In this document: positions 46,191 through 58,756 of the stretch, in pieces
Layout: the number at the start of each line of letters is the position of its first letter
Position numbering within the stretch: position 1 is the stretch's first letter
Source: Juglans regia
Taxonomy: Eukaryota > Streptophyta > Magnoliopsida > Fagales > Juglandaceae
Direction: 5' to 3'
NCBI RefSeq assembly: GCF_001411555.2
Contig: NC_049907.1
Coordinates: 32,897,157 to 32,961,156 of the forward strand
DNA: 64,000 nt
The notes under the pieces: model-generated
Seen by the model: only the letters and a program-made list of their open reading frames with translations
The model's database searches: none
Told to the model about the DNA's origin: nothing
Position numbers and translations under genes: made by a program

Positions 46191-46693
46191 TTCGAGTAAT
46201 GTTACGGATCAACCCCTGTTCACGGTTGATCCATAGCACACCTAACATCTCTACCTTTTTTTTTTTTTATGCAAAACGCATCAATCAGATTCATCTACCC
46301 CTCTCTCTCTCATCCGCTCTCTCAGCCCGACGAAAGCCTCCACCCGATTCCCCTTCAGCTCAGCCTAGCGTCTCCGTGCGCCGCCTAGCCTCACCGCCAC
46401 CACCGGCAACTCCCCCTCACGCCGGCGACCAAGCCAGCCGCCACCAATCTCCCCCACACGCAGCCCTCTCTCTCCCCTGCATAACCCAACCGAAATGGGT
46501 TTCACCCGTATATGGCTTCTAAGGAAAGCCATTAAGCCCTCTCTCTCTCCCCTACGTGGGATTCCATCCAAAATCATGTTAGATCAAAATTCATGGTTCA
46601 CGTCAGCGAGGAGGAGTGTGCAAAAGAATCTGAGGATTTGTATTTCTACGGGTAGTTCCCATGAAAAGGGTGATGAGGTTTAGAAATATAGGC
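46191..46693. other. Mixed non-coding segment upstream of the gypsy 3' end
   Basis: Contains a hairpin-like sequence (GGATCAACCCCTG / GGTTGATCC) also found at 57497-57540, a T run, and a CT/GC-rich stretch. At 46499-46541 a piece of the LTR that recurs at 47399-47441 (GGCTTCTAAGGAAAGCCATT) appears out of place, showing rearrangement. The Pro/Ser-rich frame over 46151-46522 looks accidental. Confidence 0.45.
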
Positions 46694-47050
46694 AATCTAA
46701 GTTCCAGATTGCTGGCCCGTTCGAGATTCTGGAAAGAGGAGCAGTGACTTACAGACTTGCACTCCCTCCACAATTCTTAGCCATGCACGATGTATTTCAT
46801 ATCTCAATACTTCGAAAGTATATGCACGATCCCTCCCATGTGACCGAGTACACACCCTTCGAAGAAGCACCGGTTAGGATCCTGGATTGAAACGTTCAAG
46901 TGCTCCGCAATAGAACGATCCCGATGGTCATAGTGTTGTGGAGCCACTGCACCGAACAAGAGGCTACGTGGAAGCGTGAGGATGATATGAGAAAAAGTAC
47001 CCCACATTTTCCTTGGAAGTACGTTCAATCTCGAGGACGAGATTGTTTTT
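46694..47050 (+). pseudogene. Ty3/gypsy integrase C terminus, chromovirus-like
   Basis: Plus-strand coding resembles the end of plant gypsy pol: FQIAGPFEILERGAVTYRLA, HDVFHISILRKYMHDPSHV, EEAPVRILD, then a stop, VQVLRNRTIP, and EATWKREDDMRKKYP, with a short frame change towards the end. A purine tract (AAGGGGGGTAGAG) and an LTR follow immediately. The remainder of the element to the left is missing. Confidence 0.9.
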
Positions 47051-47064
47051 AAGGGGGGTAGAGT

Positions 47065-50000
47065 TGTAATACCCGAGTCCTACTACGTAGGTCCTTACGT
47101 CATTTTATTAATTCTTTAAGTTAAATATTTTGAGATAAAGATTTTTATTACTTCTAATTATTTTATTTTAAGATGAGTATGTTTTATTTTAAAATATGGT
47201 TTATTAAAATAAATCAAGGGTATTATTTTTAAGACTTTGAAATATTTTTTCCTTAAGTCCTTCAATTTTATTTATTTAGAAAATAGCTCAATTAATCTCT
47301 ACCATTGGATTGGTAGGTAAAAAGCATTCTTGAGGTGGATTCATCTCCACCATCCATCTTCCAAACTTAGATGATAAGCTTTGACCAAGGCAAAAGTTTC
47401 CCCCACCCTTTCACCCGTATAAGGCTTCTAAGGAAAGCCATTAAGCATTTGACTTATAAGCTTCCCAATGAAGCTATTGAATTGACTTTACCTCACACCT
47501 ATCGTCCAAAGCAACACCAAAAGGTAAAAGTTGAAAATCAATTTCCTTTCTTCCCACTTACCCGTCGATCTACACCCAAGGAAAATGGAAAACTTCATCT
47601 TCCTCTCCAAGCAAGCCATAGCCAACCTTCACCTATTTCCTTCCTCTTCTCCTTCCATCTTCAAGAAAGCAAGTTCATCTCATCACCTTCAAGCCTTATG
47701 ACTCCATAGCAAGGGAAGAAGAAAAATATTTTCTCTCATCCTCTTCAAGCCATACGAGTATACTCCCTCCCTACTCATTTTCGGGTTTTGCCTCAAACCT
47801 TGGAACTAAAATTTGATTTCATCTTCTAAATGGTGAAATATTGAAGGTAATAGACTTTTAAATTATTCCCTAGTATGATTTACATGTGGGTTTCAAATTT
47901 CACAATTTCTTACCCATGATGTTTCGGTTATGGGGTTTAAAACAGTGATATTGTGTTGCTCTTCTTCCACACGGGTTTACCACTATTTGGTCATCTATCT
48001 TGCCTCTTAAAAGGGGTTAAGAGCTTAAGGTAAAATCCTAATTTGACTCATTTGATTTTAGAGTGATTTTGGAAGCTTACTATGTTGTTTTAGCTTATGT
48101 TTTGATGTAGTTAATTTCCTATATTGTAAATAAATATGTATGCCCTCTTTTTGGCCCAAACCAGATGATATTATAGTTGTTTTGCTATGTATTTTCCTAT
48201 ATTTTGAAAATGCTATTTTGTTATTAAACTTGGTTTAATAATAGGAGATGATTATAGTGATTTTAAAATATATATGTTGGTATCATGTACCTTGTGTTGA
48301 GATTTGGTTGGTAATCTATTTTAGGATGCTAGAGGTTTGATTTAAAGGTTTTGCTTGGTCCTATAATTTTATATCTTGCTTTTAAAGGTATTAAGTGAGT
48401 AAATCATAAGTCTAAGTGTTTAAAGGTTTTAAAGTTTCTTAATGGGTAACTTTGCTATATTTTATGCTACTTTAATTTTAATGGGGAGTTTATCTAAACT
48501 AATTAATATATTGCTTATGTGAATAGGTTATAGCTTAATTAGTTTAGATATAAGGGATTAATTGTTCATGAGGTATTATGATATGCAAAGTTGTCCAAGT
48601 ATTTCTAAGTCCATGTCATGCCATAAAAATAGCCCATTTATGTTGTCCCTCGTTTGGTTAAATTCTACCTAACTCAATAGTCCAAAATATTGATGAGCTA
48701 ACCTTTTTATAATGAGGGACTACAAGTTTATTAAAGGGCATGTTTCCTAAGCTTGTTTAGCCTACTTGAATTGCCTAAATCTATTTCAAAGCCCATTGTC
48801 GAGAATTCCAAATTTTTATCTCCTAATGACCATAACCCAAAGCGAGTTTGAACCAAAGAAACCATGCTCGAAGCCTATAAGTTCTTAACTACTTTTTATA
48901 TAAGCTTTTAAAATAGTCTTTCCATGGACAGCTAGCATGTCTTAATACTTAAGTTATTTCTCTTATAAGTTGAGGTGAGGAGTAGTCAATTGGGTTAATG
49001 TTAAGAATAGAAAGGACGTTATATTGTAATTTCGTGGCTTTCCCTTTTAAAGGGAGGGCTAAAAAATATTGTACGAGTATTAACATGCTTATGTTATTTA
49101 TTGGAATAGGAATATTGATGAATGAAAGTATCGAGGAGCATAGAGGTAAGTAGCTATGACCATGCTTCTTACACCAAGTTCTCTTTATGAAAGAATCTCT
49201 CTCTCTCTTATTGCAAATGGTCATCTAAAGAAAAAGTAAATAAATATAGTATGTAAAAGCCCTTCCTTGATGCCCTTGTTAAGCACCCTATTGATTATAA
49301 TTGTGTGTATGTATAAGGTAATGCATGCACGTAAGTTCTAAGTCATGAGATTTCAGTACATGCTCTCAATAAACTTATTGATTATTCTTATATGTAGTAT
49401 AGCATGAAAATATATCTTTTTCATAAAAATGCATGTGCATTGGAGTAAGAAAGATGATGAAAATGTTTTGATTGCAAAAAGGGAAGGAGATAAACGTCTC
49501 ATGCCCTATGCTTTATGAGATGCTCTAAATGATGCGAAGAAAACGTTTTAAAATGTCCTTATGAACTCATGTTTTAAATAATGCGAATAAAGTGTTTTAA
49601 GATGTCCCTATGAACTGATGTCAAATTGTCCCTATGAACTTACGCTTAATGGATGCCATGAAAAATGATGTTAAGCTCATGCTTTAAAAATGATGTTTCT
49701 TCATGAATGCACTGTTAAATGAAAAGATGATGTTAAGTTCATGCTTTAAAATGATGTTTTCCATTAATGAACTGTTAAATGATGAAAAGGACTGACATGA
49801 ATGAATGTAAGAAAGGACTGAATGAATGAATGCTTTAATGTAAGAAACTATGTAATGGCCATATGAATGAAAATGGTACCAAAGGAATGGGCAGATTGCA
49901 ATACTAGGTAAGTAGTACTGGTAATGCACCCAGTGCTGCCTCTGACTGAAAAGGGATTCCCAACCTGTGGCCACGGGCAGAATCCAGGTCCAAAGGAAGA

Positions 50001-50632
50001 CCGCTAACCCCAACATACGGGGCATAATAGTGTGTACAGGCCAAAGAAAGTGAAACGTAAAGTAAAGTTATTTCTAAGAAACGTTTATGCATGAAAGCTA
50101 AGAAATGTTTATGCATGAAAGCAATGACATGTTTATGCATGAAAGTATGACTTATTCCTTAAACTATTATGCATGAAAGCATTGTCAATAATAGCGAAAA
50201 TGTTTATGTATGCATGTTTCAAAAGAAAAGAATAGATGCCTAGTATGTTTATTGCATGGTGTACTAATTACTGAGTATTTGACTCATTTTTTTGTTAAAT
50301 GTTTTAAACGTCTAGGTAATGATGAAAAGGCTGGGGAGCAAGGCATTACTGTAGAGGGAGAGGCAGACACTTAGGACCTTCCCTAACGAGGACAGTTTTG
50401 TTACGAATGATGAGTTATGTTATGTATAGATATTTTAATTTGGGATGGACTCTGAGAGTCTCTTATGGTTGAATGTTCGAATAGAATGTCCATTAGGTGT
50501 TCCCTTTTATTAAATGAAAAATTTAGAGTGCACGTGTGTCATGTCCATGCTGATCACATGTTATTAGAAAAAGAAAGAAAATAATAGTCATGTAAGTCAG
50601 GATTCCTTCCTTCCTGGGACGAGGTTGTGACA
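47065..50632 (+). repeat. 3' LTR of the chromovirus-like gypsy element
   Basis: Starts TGTAATACCCGAGTCC directly after the purine tract and ends GGGACGAGGTTGTGACA. The 3.57-kb length and TGTAATACCC start fit Tekay-type elements and resemble the two isolated LTRs at 4197-7026 and 12486-16481 in layout. No gene is inside. Confidence 0.8.
50079..50180. repeat. Short tandem repeat TTTATGCATGAAAGC
   Basis: Four to five imperfect copies of a unit with TTTATGCATGAAAG, spaced by about 22-25 bp, lie in the LTR. A similar looser array (ATGATGTTAAGCTCATGCTTT) lies at about 49600-49760. Confidence 0.7.
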
Positions 50633-50909
50633 CACCGGCAACCACCTCTCGTAGACCTAGCCACCACGAACCTCCCTCTCCCTTTCCGTCACACACACGC
50701 AAGCTACCCATAAATGGTGGGTCTCGCACGAGCTCAGGGTGGGGGGGAGGACGGGCGACGGGGGAGGAGAGAGAGGAATTTCAAAATTCAAAAATGAAAT
50801 GTGTGAAATGAGAGGGAAGTGGGATTTGTTGTGAGAATGTTCTTGTCATTTTATTATAGTGTGTGTTGGACAATCCCAAACAGGACTAATGCCAATAATA
50901 TTTATAATT
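50633..50909. other. Short flank, no gene
   Basis: GC-rich then AT-rich sequence with no feature recognised. The segmental duplication begins at about 50910. Confidence 0.5.
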
Positions 50910-51026
50910 TACATATAAGTCACATTTTTTTGGTATTAGATATCATTGTATATATCAACAAGCTACAAAAAGGCTGAGTGAGTCTGGACAATGCATCAAA
51001 TCAGGCCAGCCATAATGCAATTTCTC

Positions 51027-51637
51027 TAGGGGTGTAAAAAAGATAAAAAAATCAATTGAACTGAATCAGCCCGGTCTTAAATTAGTTCAATATCATTTTT
51101 CATATTTTGAAAATCGGTTTGAGTCGAACTGGACCGGCATATATATTTTAATTTTTTATATTATATATATTATATTATATACTAAATTGATAATTAATAT
51201 AACACGAAATATTTTTATCTTATTATTCAAGTCTATTAATTTTATAACATAAAATTAATATAACATTTGATATAAGTTAGACACTAATTATATTATTTTA
51301 ATTTTATTATTCAAGTTTATTAATTTCACCAATAAGTTAGAAATTACTTATACTATACCAGTATAATTAGACACTAATGAATTAGATAATAGTCAACAAT
51401 AAATACTAAATTTTAACAATTCAGTTTAATGTTGAAAATCTTATAATACTAAACTTATATAATGTCATAGTTGTAAATGGTAAACCAGAAAACTGAACCA
51501 AATCAAGCCGAAATAAAAAATACTGAAAGTTTCAGTTGTGGTGATGAATCGGTCCGTATCAGTTCTTAAATAATCAAAACTGATGTATACAGGTTCGGTT
51601 CCAAGATTTGTCAAAAATGGGACCGGTTACACACCTA
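51027..51637. mobile_element. hAT-type MITE in duplication copy A
   Basis: Ends TAGGGGTGTAA and GGTTACACACCTA, flanked by AATTTCTC (51019-51026) and AATTTCTA (51638-51645). The copy at 61193-61830 has the same flanks with AATTTCTC on both sides, so this insertion preceded the duplication. Confidence 0.85.
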
Positions 51638-52417
51638 AATTTCTATTGTTTTATTTGAGTTTGATTATTAAATCTTGAATTTTATTTTGGATTTTGCTAA
51701 AGAGTAATGCTACTATACCCCCTTGACGTGGCATGATACCACTTGGCTTAAAAAAAAAAATTATATTAAAAAAAATGTCACCCAAAAACATAAAAAGATG
51801 AAGACTAAAATTTTAAATTCTCATTACCATTTTATGTTTGTGTTTTTAAATTTTTTTTTAATAAGTCACGTGACACCACATTGTGGTGCCACATCAAGAG
51901 GCAAAATTAATGGTATAAATTTTATTTTATAAGCAAATTAATGGTATAAATTACGAGCATAGTATTGTTTCTCAAAAGGTTAAGAGTACGTTAATTTAGT
52001 GGTAAATGAGATAAAATGATAAATTCTCAAAACTTCTCACAATTCTCTTCCAAAAAATCACTTAAAAACAAAACAATTTTTAATCTCAAATCTTCAACTT
52101 CTCTATCAAATCATTACAAATTTTAAAATAAAATTCAATATCAATATAACTTTTTCATGCTTAAAAAATATGGAGAAAAAATAATTAAAGGGTAAGAAGA
52201 TAACTTGGGATAGTTAGAGAGGTTGTGAAAAAGAATGTTTGGGGAAGGAAGAAGGGGGGAGGCCGAGGAAATGGAGAAATAACTTCTCTCTCCTCCCCAA
52301 ACGATTGCTTTGATGTGAGAAGAGAAGGTTGGGATATTAGAGTGGGAGAGAGTGAAATTAGAGTGAGACATGAGGGCTATTTGATTTTGCTGAGATTCAG
52401 TTTATAGAGCAAATGAA

Positions 52418-54924
52418 GATTGTTTTGCAGGAGATCAACGGTCCTTGTTCTTGCCTGGACAAATGTAGCAAAGAAACTAACGTGTTGTTGTTTTCGCATA
52501 GAAGAAAATTGGCATGTCAAATGGTTTGTGCACATAAGGGAAAGGAAAAAGGAAAAACAAATAGAAACGAGAGCCGTATCACGTCTCTCACAAGCCAAAA
52601 GATGGAGTGAGCGTTATACTTCTTTTTTTTTTTTTTTTTACTAAAGAGAGACGGTGACCTCAATTTTATTGAGAACCCTTTCTTATGGCGGAAGAATACA
52701 GTAGTATTACATTAACCACGCAGTTCCCTTCATTAAAATGTAATTTATTAGTTTAAATTAATAAATTTCTGTCTTTATTTGCAAAGAAGAAGACAAATCA
52801 CAATTCAAAAGACTTGCTTAGAAGAAGATCTATTGATGCACATATTATTGGAGAGAAGGCACAAGAACTACAAGGCTTTTACGTAATAGACCCAATACTG
52901 TTGTATGTGGCGCACCACACAAGTTGAAAAAGAGAATGAAAGAAAAGATAGGCTGAGATATATAGATATGAAGATCTCAGACCAGATATACAGTAAACGA
53001 GACAAAATATTTGCCAGATATTATCTGATTGAGAAGGAAAATGAAAGCTCATGAGACCACTTTGATCATTTGTCGTCAACATGGCCAGACACGTACAAGG
53101 ACCACATCACATTTATCAAAACCTTGTCGATTTTCACCATATTTACAGTTACCATTTTTTGATAATCTTACAGCGGTCGATACATAACAAAATTGGCAAG
53201 AAAGGCAAGAGGAAATTAAAGGATCATCTGCAGCCGCCTCTCCAATGATAGTAACATCATTGCTGATGGGCTATGCAGAAATTTTCAGTTTTCCTTTTCT
53301 CCCTCTCATTTTCCCACCACCATCATCCAATGAAATCTAAAAGATAATGTTTAAATACTGAGCACTTGTAAATTATCATGACTCTGTCTCCCACGTATGA
53401 AAAGCATTGAGGTCCATTCTCTCTCTAAAAATCTTCTCTCTTTTCTCTCTAAAAACTTAAGAGACCCTCGTCCCTTTTTCCTTCTCTTAACTACCTTTCC
53501 TCTACTTATTCTCTTGAATTCTCTTGACTATACAGTTCTTTTCCTCGAGGTGCCTGAATCCGGAGCCCTACATGTTTGCCTGCTTCAGAGCCTGTCTTTA
53601 GGTCGCCAAACTACGACGAGAGTTTTGCCTTTTGAAGTGCCAGCCGTGTAGGACAATCAGACCAGGCCGAGTTAGAAAGGCTTTGTTGACTCAAAGTTCA
53701 TTTTTTTTATCTTTTTTTTTTTCATCCTTTGCCAGGTAGGAAAATGATCGATCTATTGCTTTATGGTCAATAAGTTTACACAAGTTCCATACCATAGTAC
53801 TCCCTAGGTGCTAATGTACACACTGTCGTCTGACAATGCATGAAACTCACCAGTTGCAAATCCGCAACTCCAACAACTACACACGCGACATCAATAGATT
53901 ATCAAAGCTTGAAAATATGGCCGACTCTAGTCTATTCTACTAGCGTGTGAGCCTCACGCATCGGCACAGCCGCACAACGAGTAGTGTTTATTTTGTTGCT
54001 TTCTATCGGTTGTGATTTGGAGTTGCAACTTATCGATTTACTTGTTGGATCAATGCAAATGTCTTCGGCAGTCCCCTCCTTGGTTCAATTAAGAAACATG
54101 GACCCGAACTTATGGTTGATTGCTCATTTCTTTTTAATTTAATTACTCAATCTTCATCTGAAGTCTGCGACGAGACTTTTGTATTGGACACTCCCTTATT
54201 ATAATACACATTTGATTAAAAAAAGAAAAGAAAAAGGAGCATTAAGCTAAGCTAGCACTACCAGAAATTCTACAAGATGCAACTGCTAAAATAATTCAGA
54301 TTCGAAGGATTGATTGGTAAGACGATGTTCTTAGAATGTATTTATTTCTGTAGGACCCATTGCCCTTGACGACACATGCGCATAGTTTCCGTTTCAGCTA
54401 GGTGGGTTGTATTTACGTTCTTCTACTTTCACTTTAAGACGATGTTACGGTGAGAAGGATTAATTGTAAAATGAATGCCTAATTTGTATCTGAATAATGT
54501 GAGACTAACTTTTCTCCATTCACTTCAAAAAAACTTTTCCCTCCAAAGTTTTGGATTTGCTTTGAATGACTTGTTTCTTTCTATCAATGCACAACTTGTA
54601 TTGTTTATAAATACATAATACTACTTCGGATCAATACAATATCCCAGGGACCTGGCCATCGGGGATCTCCTCCTCAAAGGTCCAACAACTATTTCCATCT
54701 GGCCATTTTATGAGACGATCATCATTAATTATCTAACTCAACCCTCACGACCTCACCAACATTAAAGCATGACCTTGATTTGGAGTAATATTGACATCAC
54801 ATTCTCACGCATCGAACACCAGTCCATGCCACTCCGAGTGCTAACAGTGTCGAGCGTAGTCAGTTCATCATGGACGCCCCCTCGCTGTAAAATTCAAATT
54901 CTGAGCTATAGCTTCGGGTATGCA
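52418..54924. other. 2.5-kb block present only in duplication copy A
   Basis: No convincing gene. A T run followed by a stretch that on the minus strand reads AATAAAATTGAGGTCACC before a poly(A) (52620-52670) looks like a retroposon tail. 53397-54238 may be a deleted LINE (separate entry). In copy B the two sides are joined directly (AAATGAGGACATTGGTG), which suggests a deletion in B rather than an insertion in A, since no target duplication flanks the block. Confidence 0.55.
53397..54238 (+). mobile_element. Possible internally deleted LINE
   Basis: A CT-rich start, then GTGCCTGAATCCGGAGCCC, and at the end GTATTGGACACTCCC, TTATAATACACATTTGATT and an A-rich tail resemble, from memory, the 5' and 3' ends of plant LINEs with both open frames lost. 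No reverse transcriptase coding is present to confirm it. Confidence 0.3.
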
Positions 54925-55641
54925 TTGGTGCTTTGCTTGGAAAGCTTAGCATACCTAGACGAGTAACCAATTACATTGTGTTTCAAGACTCGAGCCACAA
55001 TGACTCGAAGCACTTGAATTCATAATTAAAATATTAAAATCTTACTATAATAAATCATGGAAAATTTGATAACCACACAAAAAAAAAAACATTAACTCTC
55101 TTCCTTCCTTACAGCAGTACCATATCCAACCCGACAAGATACGAAATCCAGACTATATGGAAACAACTCATACATGACTCCGGGAAAAAGAATATGACTC
55201 TAATACGTATTCAAGAGACCCCCCCACCAGCACATCCATTGGGGGGTGCTGTTCATGCAACAATGAACTTGGGGGACACCTTCATTCACTGGTACCAGGT
55301 GAAAATACTAAGAACAGCTGACTATGCCATCATGCCAGAATTAAACCCACCCGACTCCTTATTTGGACATGACAGTATACACTGACCCACCTTTGAAACC
55401 ACTTCGATCACAGCAGACACAGGACGAGACTCAAATGAGATGCTGCAAGGTGCCCTGACCTGACCCAACATATACCTTAACATCCCAGGCGTGGACTTCT
55501 CCATCCAACTCCGATCCCTGCAATTTTTTTGTAAAGCGAGTGAACAATAAAGTGAAATGAGGTTATATCTAATGAACTCTTCCTCTTTGCTGTATAACGC
55601 TGAATTGCTAAATTAATAACTAGTCAATAGTTATGTTACCT

Positions 55642-56908
55642 TCAGCTAAAGTTAAATCCACCCGATGGAACTTGAACCTCATTCCCTCCAAAGCCAAAGC
55701 CAGGCTGAGAACCATCACCCGAAGGCACTGTTTCATCATCATCCTCCAACCAATATGTTTCGAGAATTTTAACTGCCTTTTCATAGATCTCATTATTGTC
55801 ATGACTCTGAAGTTTTCAATTTTCACCAATCCCTCAAGCATCATCTATCATCTGGGCATACAAGTTAACCTCTCCAGTGTTGCCCAAACTCTTCTCCGCT
55901 TCCCCAACCCTCAGAATGTTTTCTAACCCTTCTAAACAGACAGTGACGATCCTTGCATCAGGGCATACAAGAAGATCACACAATGGTTTTATACACCCCT
56001 GACTCACCACGAACCTATCATCACGAAAGAAAAGATTAGTCATAATTTCTACCAATTAACAGATAAAATGAAAGGAGAGCAAAAGAAGAAGGTACAAGAT
56101 CATACTTAATTCGATCATGGGTACCCCCCGAAGTAGCATTTGAAATTGCCCATGCAGCCTCTTTTTTTATATCGAACTCCACATTTTGAAGCAGATTGAC
56201 CAAGGGGGCAATTAAACCAGAATCAATAACAGCCTGCATCATTGCAAAGTTGACTTTACATTATTTCCAAATAATCAATCAAGAAACCCAACAATTTCTT
56301 AAATATGCCACCTAAATATTTAGAGACAGGCATTGATTATTTAACCTTATAAATAAGGTAAGGCTACGTATAGGCCTGGAGTGTGCAGTCCCCACGTACT
56401 CCCTTTGGAAAAAAGTGGAGGCCACCATTAAAAAAAATAATTTTTTAATGTGGGTCTTAGATTTACCCACTCTTTTCAAAAGGGTGGGTAAATTCTCCAG
56501 GACTACAAATATCATCTCTCTTATAAATATGCCACATTGAGACTGATACTTTGTGACTTTTCACACCACTTAAAAACTTACGGTTAAAATAGAGTCCAAT
56601 AACCCAAAATACTCAAATTTCCTACAAATTTATATTAGTAAATTCTCCACTAACATATTCAAAGTGATATAGAGTGAAGGGAAGACTTGTATCCAATTTC
56701 CTTATTATGAAACAATTGAGTAGCAACCAATTCACACAATTTAACAATGGCATAAACTTGCAGACATTTACTAGCATACCTGTATCTGCTCCCTGTTTCC
56801 AGTTATAACGTTTGAGATAGTCCAACAGGCTTCTTTCTTGATGCTCTTTTTATGATTGTGGGACAACGAGCTCAAAAGACATGGCAGTGCACCATAGTTG
56901 ATTATACA
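55642..56908 (-). pseudogene. Importin-alpha 3' exons, unit I (frameshifted)
   Basis: Minus-strand exons: 56780-56908 ([10 protein letters not shown] to GNREQIQ, donor CAG/GTATG), 56106-56233 ([15 protein letters not shown] to [12 protein letters not shown]) and 55642-56014 ([33 protein letters not shown], to VPSGGFNFS). These are armadillo repeats and the C-terminal acidic tail of importin-alpha, the nuclear-import adaptor that binds nuclear localisation signals. Lesions: one extra A near 55838 shifts the last exon, and the acceptor AG before 56908 is TG. Upstream the homology stops near 56961, where a nucleolin intron begins. Confidence 0.9.
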
Positions 56909-57300
56909 CAGAGAAAGTATGTTACCCATCAAAATCATAGACAAATAATATCACAGTGGAAAATTTATGTTTTCTCAGAAAACTGAGTTAAATAGAGAAA
57001 TTCGATCGACTAGTATTGAAAGAAGATAATAAAAGCGTCAATTTTTTTAGACAAGTAATAAATTTCATTGAAAAACACAGCACAGTTCCATAGAAGTGAT
57101 AAAAGCCCGTGTTAAGTTTTACAGTACCCAAAACAATAACTGAAAACACATAAGCTTTCTTAAAATAATATCCCAGAAAATATTAAGAAAATCGAAGCGC
57201 ACATCAATAACTTTTTTTTATAAGCGCATAACAATAAAATTCCACCATACACAAACAAGAAGGCAGGAAAAAAAAATATCATCACTACAAAAAACTGTAC

Positions 57301-57484
57301 CTTTTTTGGCAGACATAGAAGGTGGGACTATAGCAGGAGCTGCGTCAACCTACAAAAGAAAAGTCGAAACCAATTAGAGATAAACTAATACGAGCAAAAC
57401 AAACTCACGTACAGACTACAGAAAATGAAAAACAAAGGCAGAGAAGCGTACCTTGGGGATCGATTTCTTGCTTGACTTGCCCAT
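57301..57484 (-). pseudogene. Nucleolin-like exons 1 and 2, second copy
   Basis: Exon 1, 57452-57484, encodes exactly MGKSSKKSIPK and ends at a GTACGC donor. Exon 2, 57301-57349, encodes VDAAPAIVPPSMSAKK plus one base, with a good acceptor and donor. Both are open, unlike the copy at 46025-46190. The homologous intron runs down to about 56962, where it is joined to importin-alpha unit I. Later nucleolin exons are missing, so this is a truncated gene start fused to foreign sequence. Confidence 0.85.
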
Positions 57485-57554
57485 TTTAGGGATGAGTAAT
57501 GCTACGGATCAGCCCCTGTTCACGGCTGATCCGTAGCCCACGTGACGTGTCTAA

Positions 57555-57660
57555 CTTTTTTTTTTTTTTAATGCAAAATGCATCACTCAGATGCATCAGC
57601 CACCCTATCCTTAACCCCTTTCTTATGCATCAGCCAACACTCAGATCACACAATGGTTTT
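57555..57660. repeat. Inverted repeat bracketing importin unit II, left arm
   Basis: A T run, then AATGCAAAAYGCATCACTC and GCATCAGCCACCCTAT..TTAACCCC, recurs in reverse at about 58590-58724. The two arms flank importin unit II. The left arm continues into a hairpin-like segment at 57493-57545 (GGATCAGCCCCTG / GGCTGATCC) that the right arm lacks. Confidence 0.8.
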
Positions 57661-58588
57661 ATACACCCCTGACTCACCAGGAACCTATCATCACGAAAGA
57701 AAAGATTAGTCATAATTTCTACCTATTAACAGATAAAATGAAAGGGGAGCAAAAGAAGAAGGTACAAGATCATACTTAATTTGATCATGGGTACCCCGAG
57801 GTAGCATTTGAAATTGCCCATGCAGCCTCTTTTTTTATATCGAACTCTGCATTTTGAAGTAGATTGACCAAGGGGGCAATTAAACCAGCATCAATAACAG
57901 CCTGCATCATTGCAAAGTTAACTTTACATTATTTCCAAATAATCAATCAAGAAACCCGACAATTTCTTAAATATGCCACATAAATATTTAGAGAAAGGCA
58001 TTGATTATTTAACATTATAAATAAGGTAATGCTACATATAGTCCTGGAGTGTGCAGTCCCCACGTACTCCCTTTGGAAAAAAGTGGGGGCCACCATTAAA
58101 AAAAATTATTTGTTAATGTGGGCCCTAGATTTACCCACACTTTTCAAAAGGGTGGGTAAATTCTCCAAGACTACAAATATCATCTCTTATAAATATGCCA
58201 CATTGAGACTGATACTTTGTGACTTTTCACACCACTTAAAAACTCACGGTTAAAATAGAGTCCAATGACCCAAAATACTCAAATTCCCTACAGATTTATA
58301 TTAGTAAATTCTCCACTAACATATTCAAAGTGAGATAGGTACAGTCCTGATCTAAAAGTGAAGGGAAGACCTGTATCCAATTCCCTTATTATGAAACAAT
58401 TGAGTAGCAACCAATTCGCACAATTTAACATTGGCATATAAACTTGCTGACATTTACTAGCATACCTGTATCTACTCACTGTTTCCAGCTGTAATGTTTG
58501 AGATAGTCCAACAGGCTTCTTTCTTGATGCTCTTTTTATGATTGTGGGACAACAGGCTGAAAAAACATGGTAGTGCACCATGGTTGTA
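57641..58588 (-). pseudogene. Importin-alpha 3' exons, unit II
   Basis: Exon 58466-58588 (ALPC-like to IQ) holds an in-frame TAG within the GNxE segment. Exon 57776-57901 has a 2-bp deletion in the ATSGGTHD region. Only the first about 40 bp of the last exon remain (57641-57684). Intron sequence between the exons matches units I and III. Clearly a dead partial copy. Confidence 0.9.
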
Positions 58589-58589
58589 A

Positions 58590-58724
58590 AAAACGATTGT
58601 GTGATCTGAGTGAGGGGTGTATAAAACAATTGTGCGATCTGAGTGATGGCTGATGCATAAGAAAGGGGTTAAGAATAGGGTGGCTGATGCATATGAGTGA
58701 TGCGTTTTGCATTAAAAAAAAAAA
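58590..58724. repeat. Inverted repeat bracketing importin unit II, right arm
   Basis: The reverse complement matches 57555-57660. It also contains two further inverted copies of the GATCRCACAATNGTTTTATACAC piece that belongs to the importin last exon. Confidence 0.8.
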
Positions 58725-58756
58725 AAAGAAGAAGGTACAACCGTACAAGATCATAC

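Larger units (their letters stand above)
50910..56345. repeat. Segmental duplication, copy A
   Basis: 50910-52417 matches 61073-62575, and 54925-56345 matches 62578-64000, in the same order and orientation. The 2.5 kb between (52418-54924) has no counterpart in copy B. Both carry the same MITE in the same target site and the same importin-alpha exons, so they descend from one duplicated block. The match continues past the window's right edge. Confidence 0.9.

Noticed and set aside
46151..46522. Pro/Ser-rich plus-strand frame
   Set aside because: It starts in a remnant of nucleolin exon 1 on the opposite strand and runs through CT-rich untranslated-like sequence.
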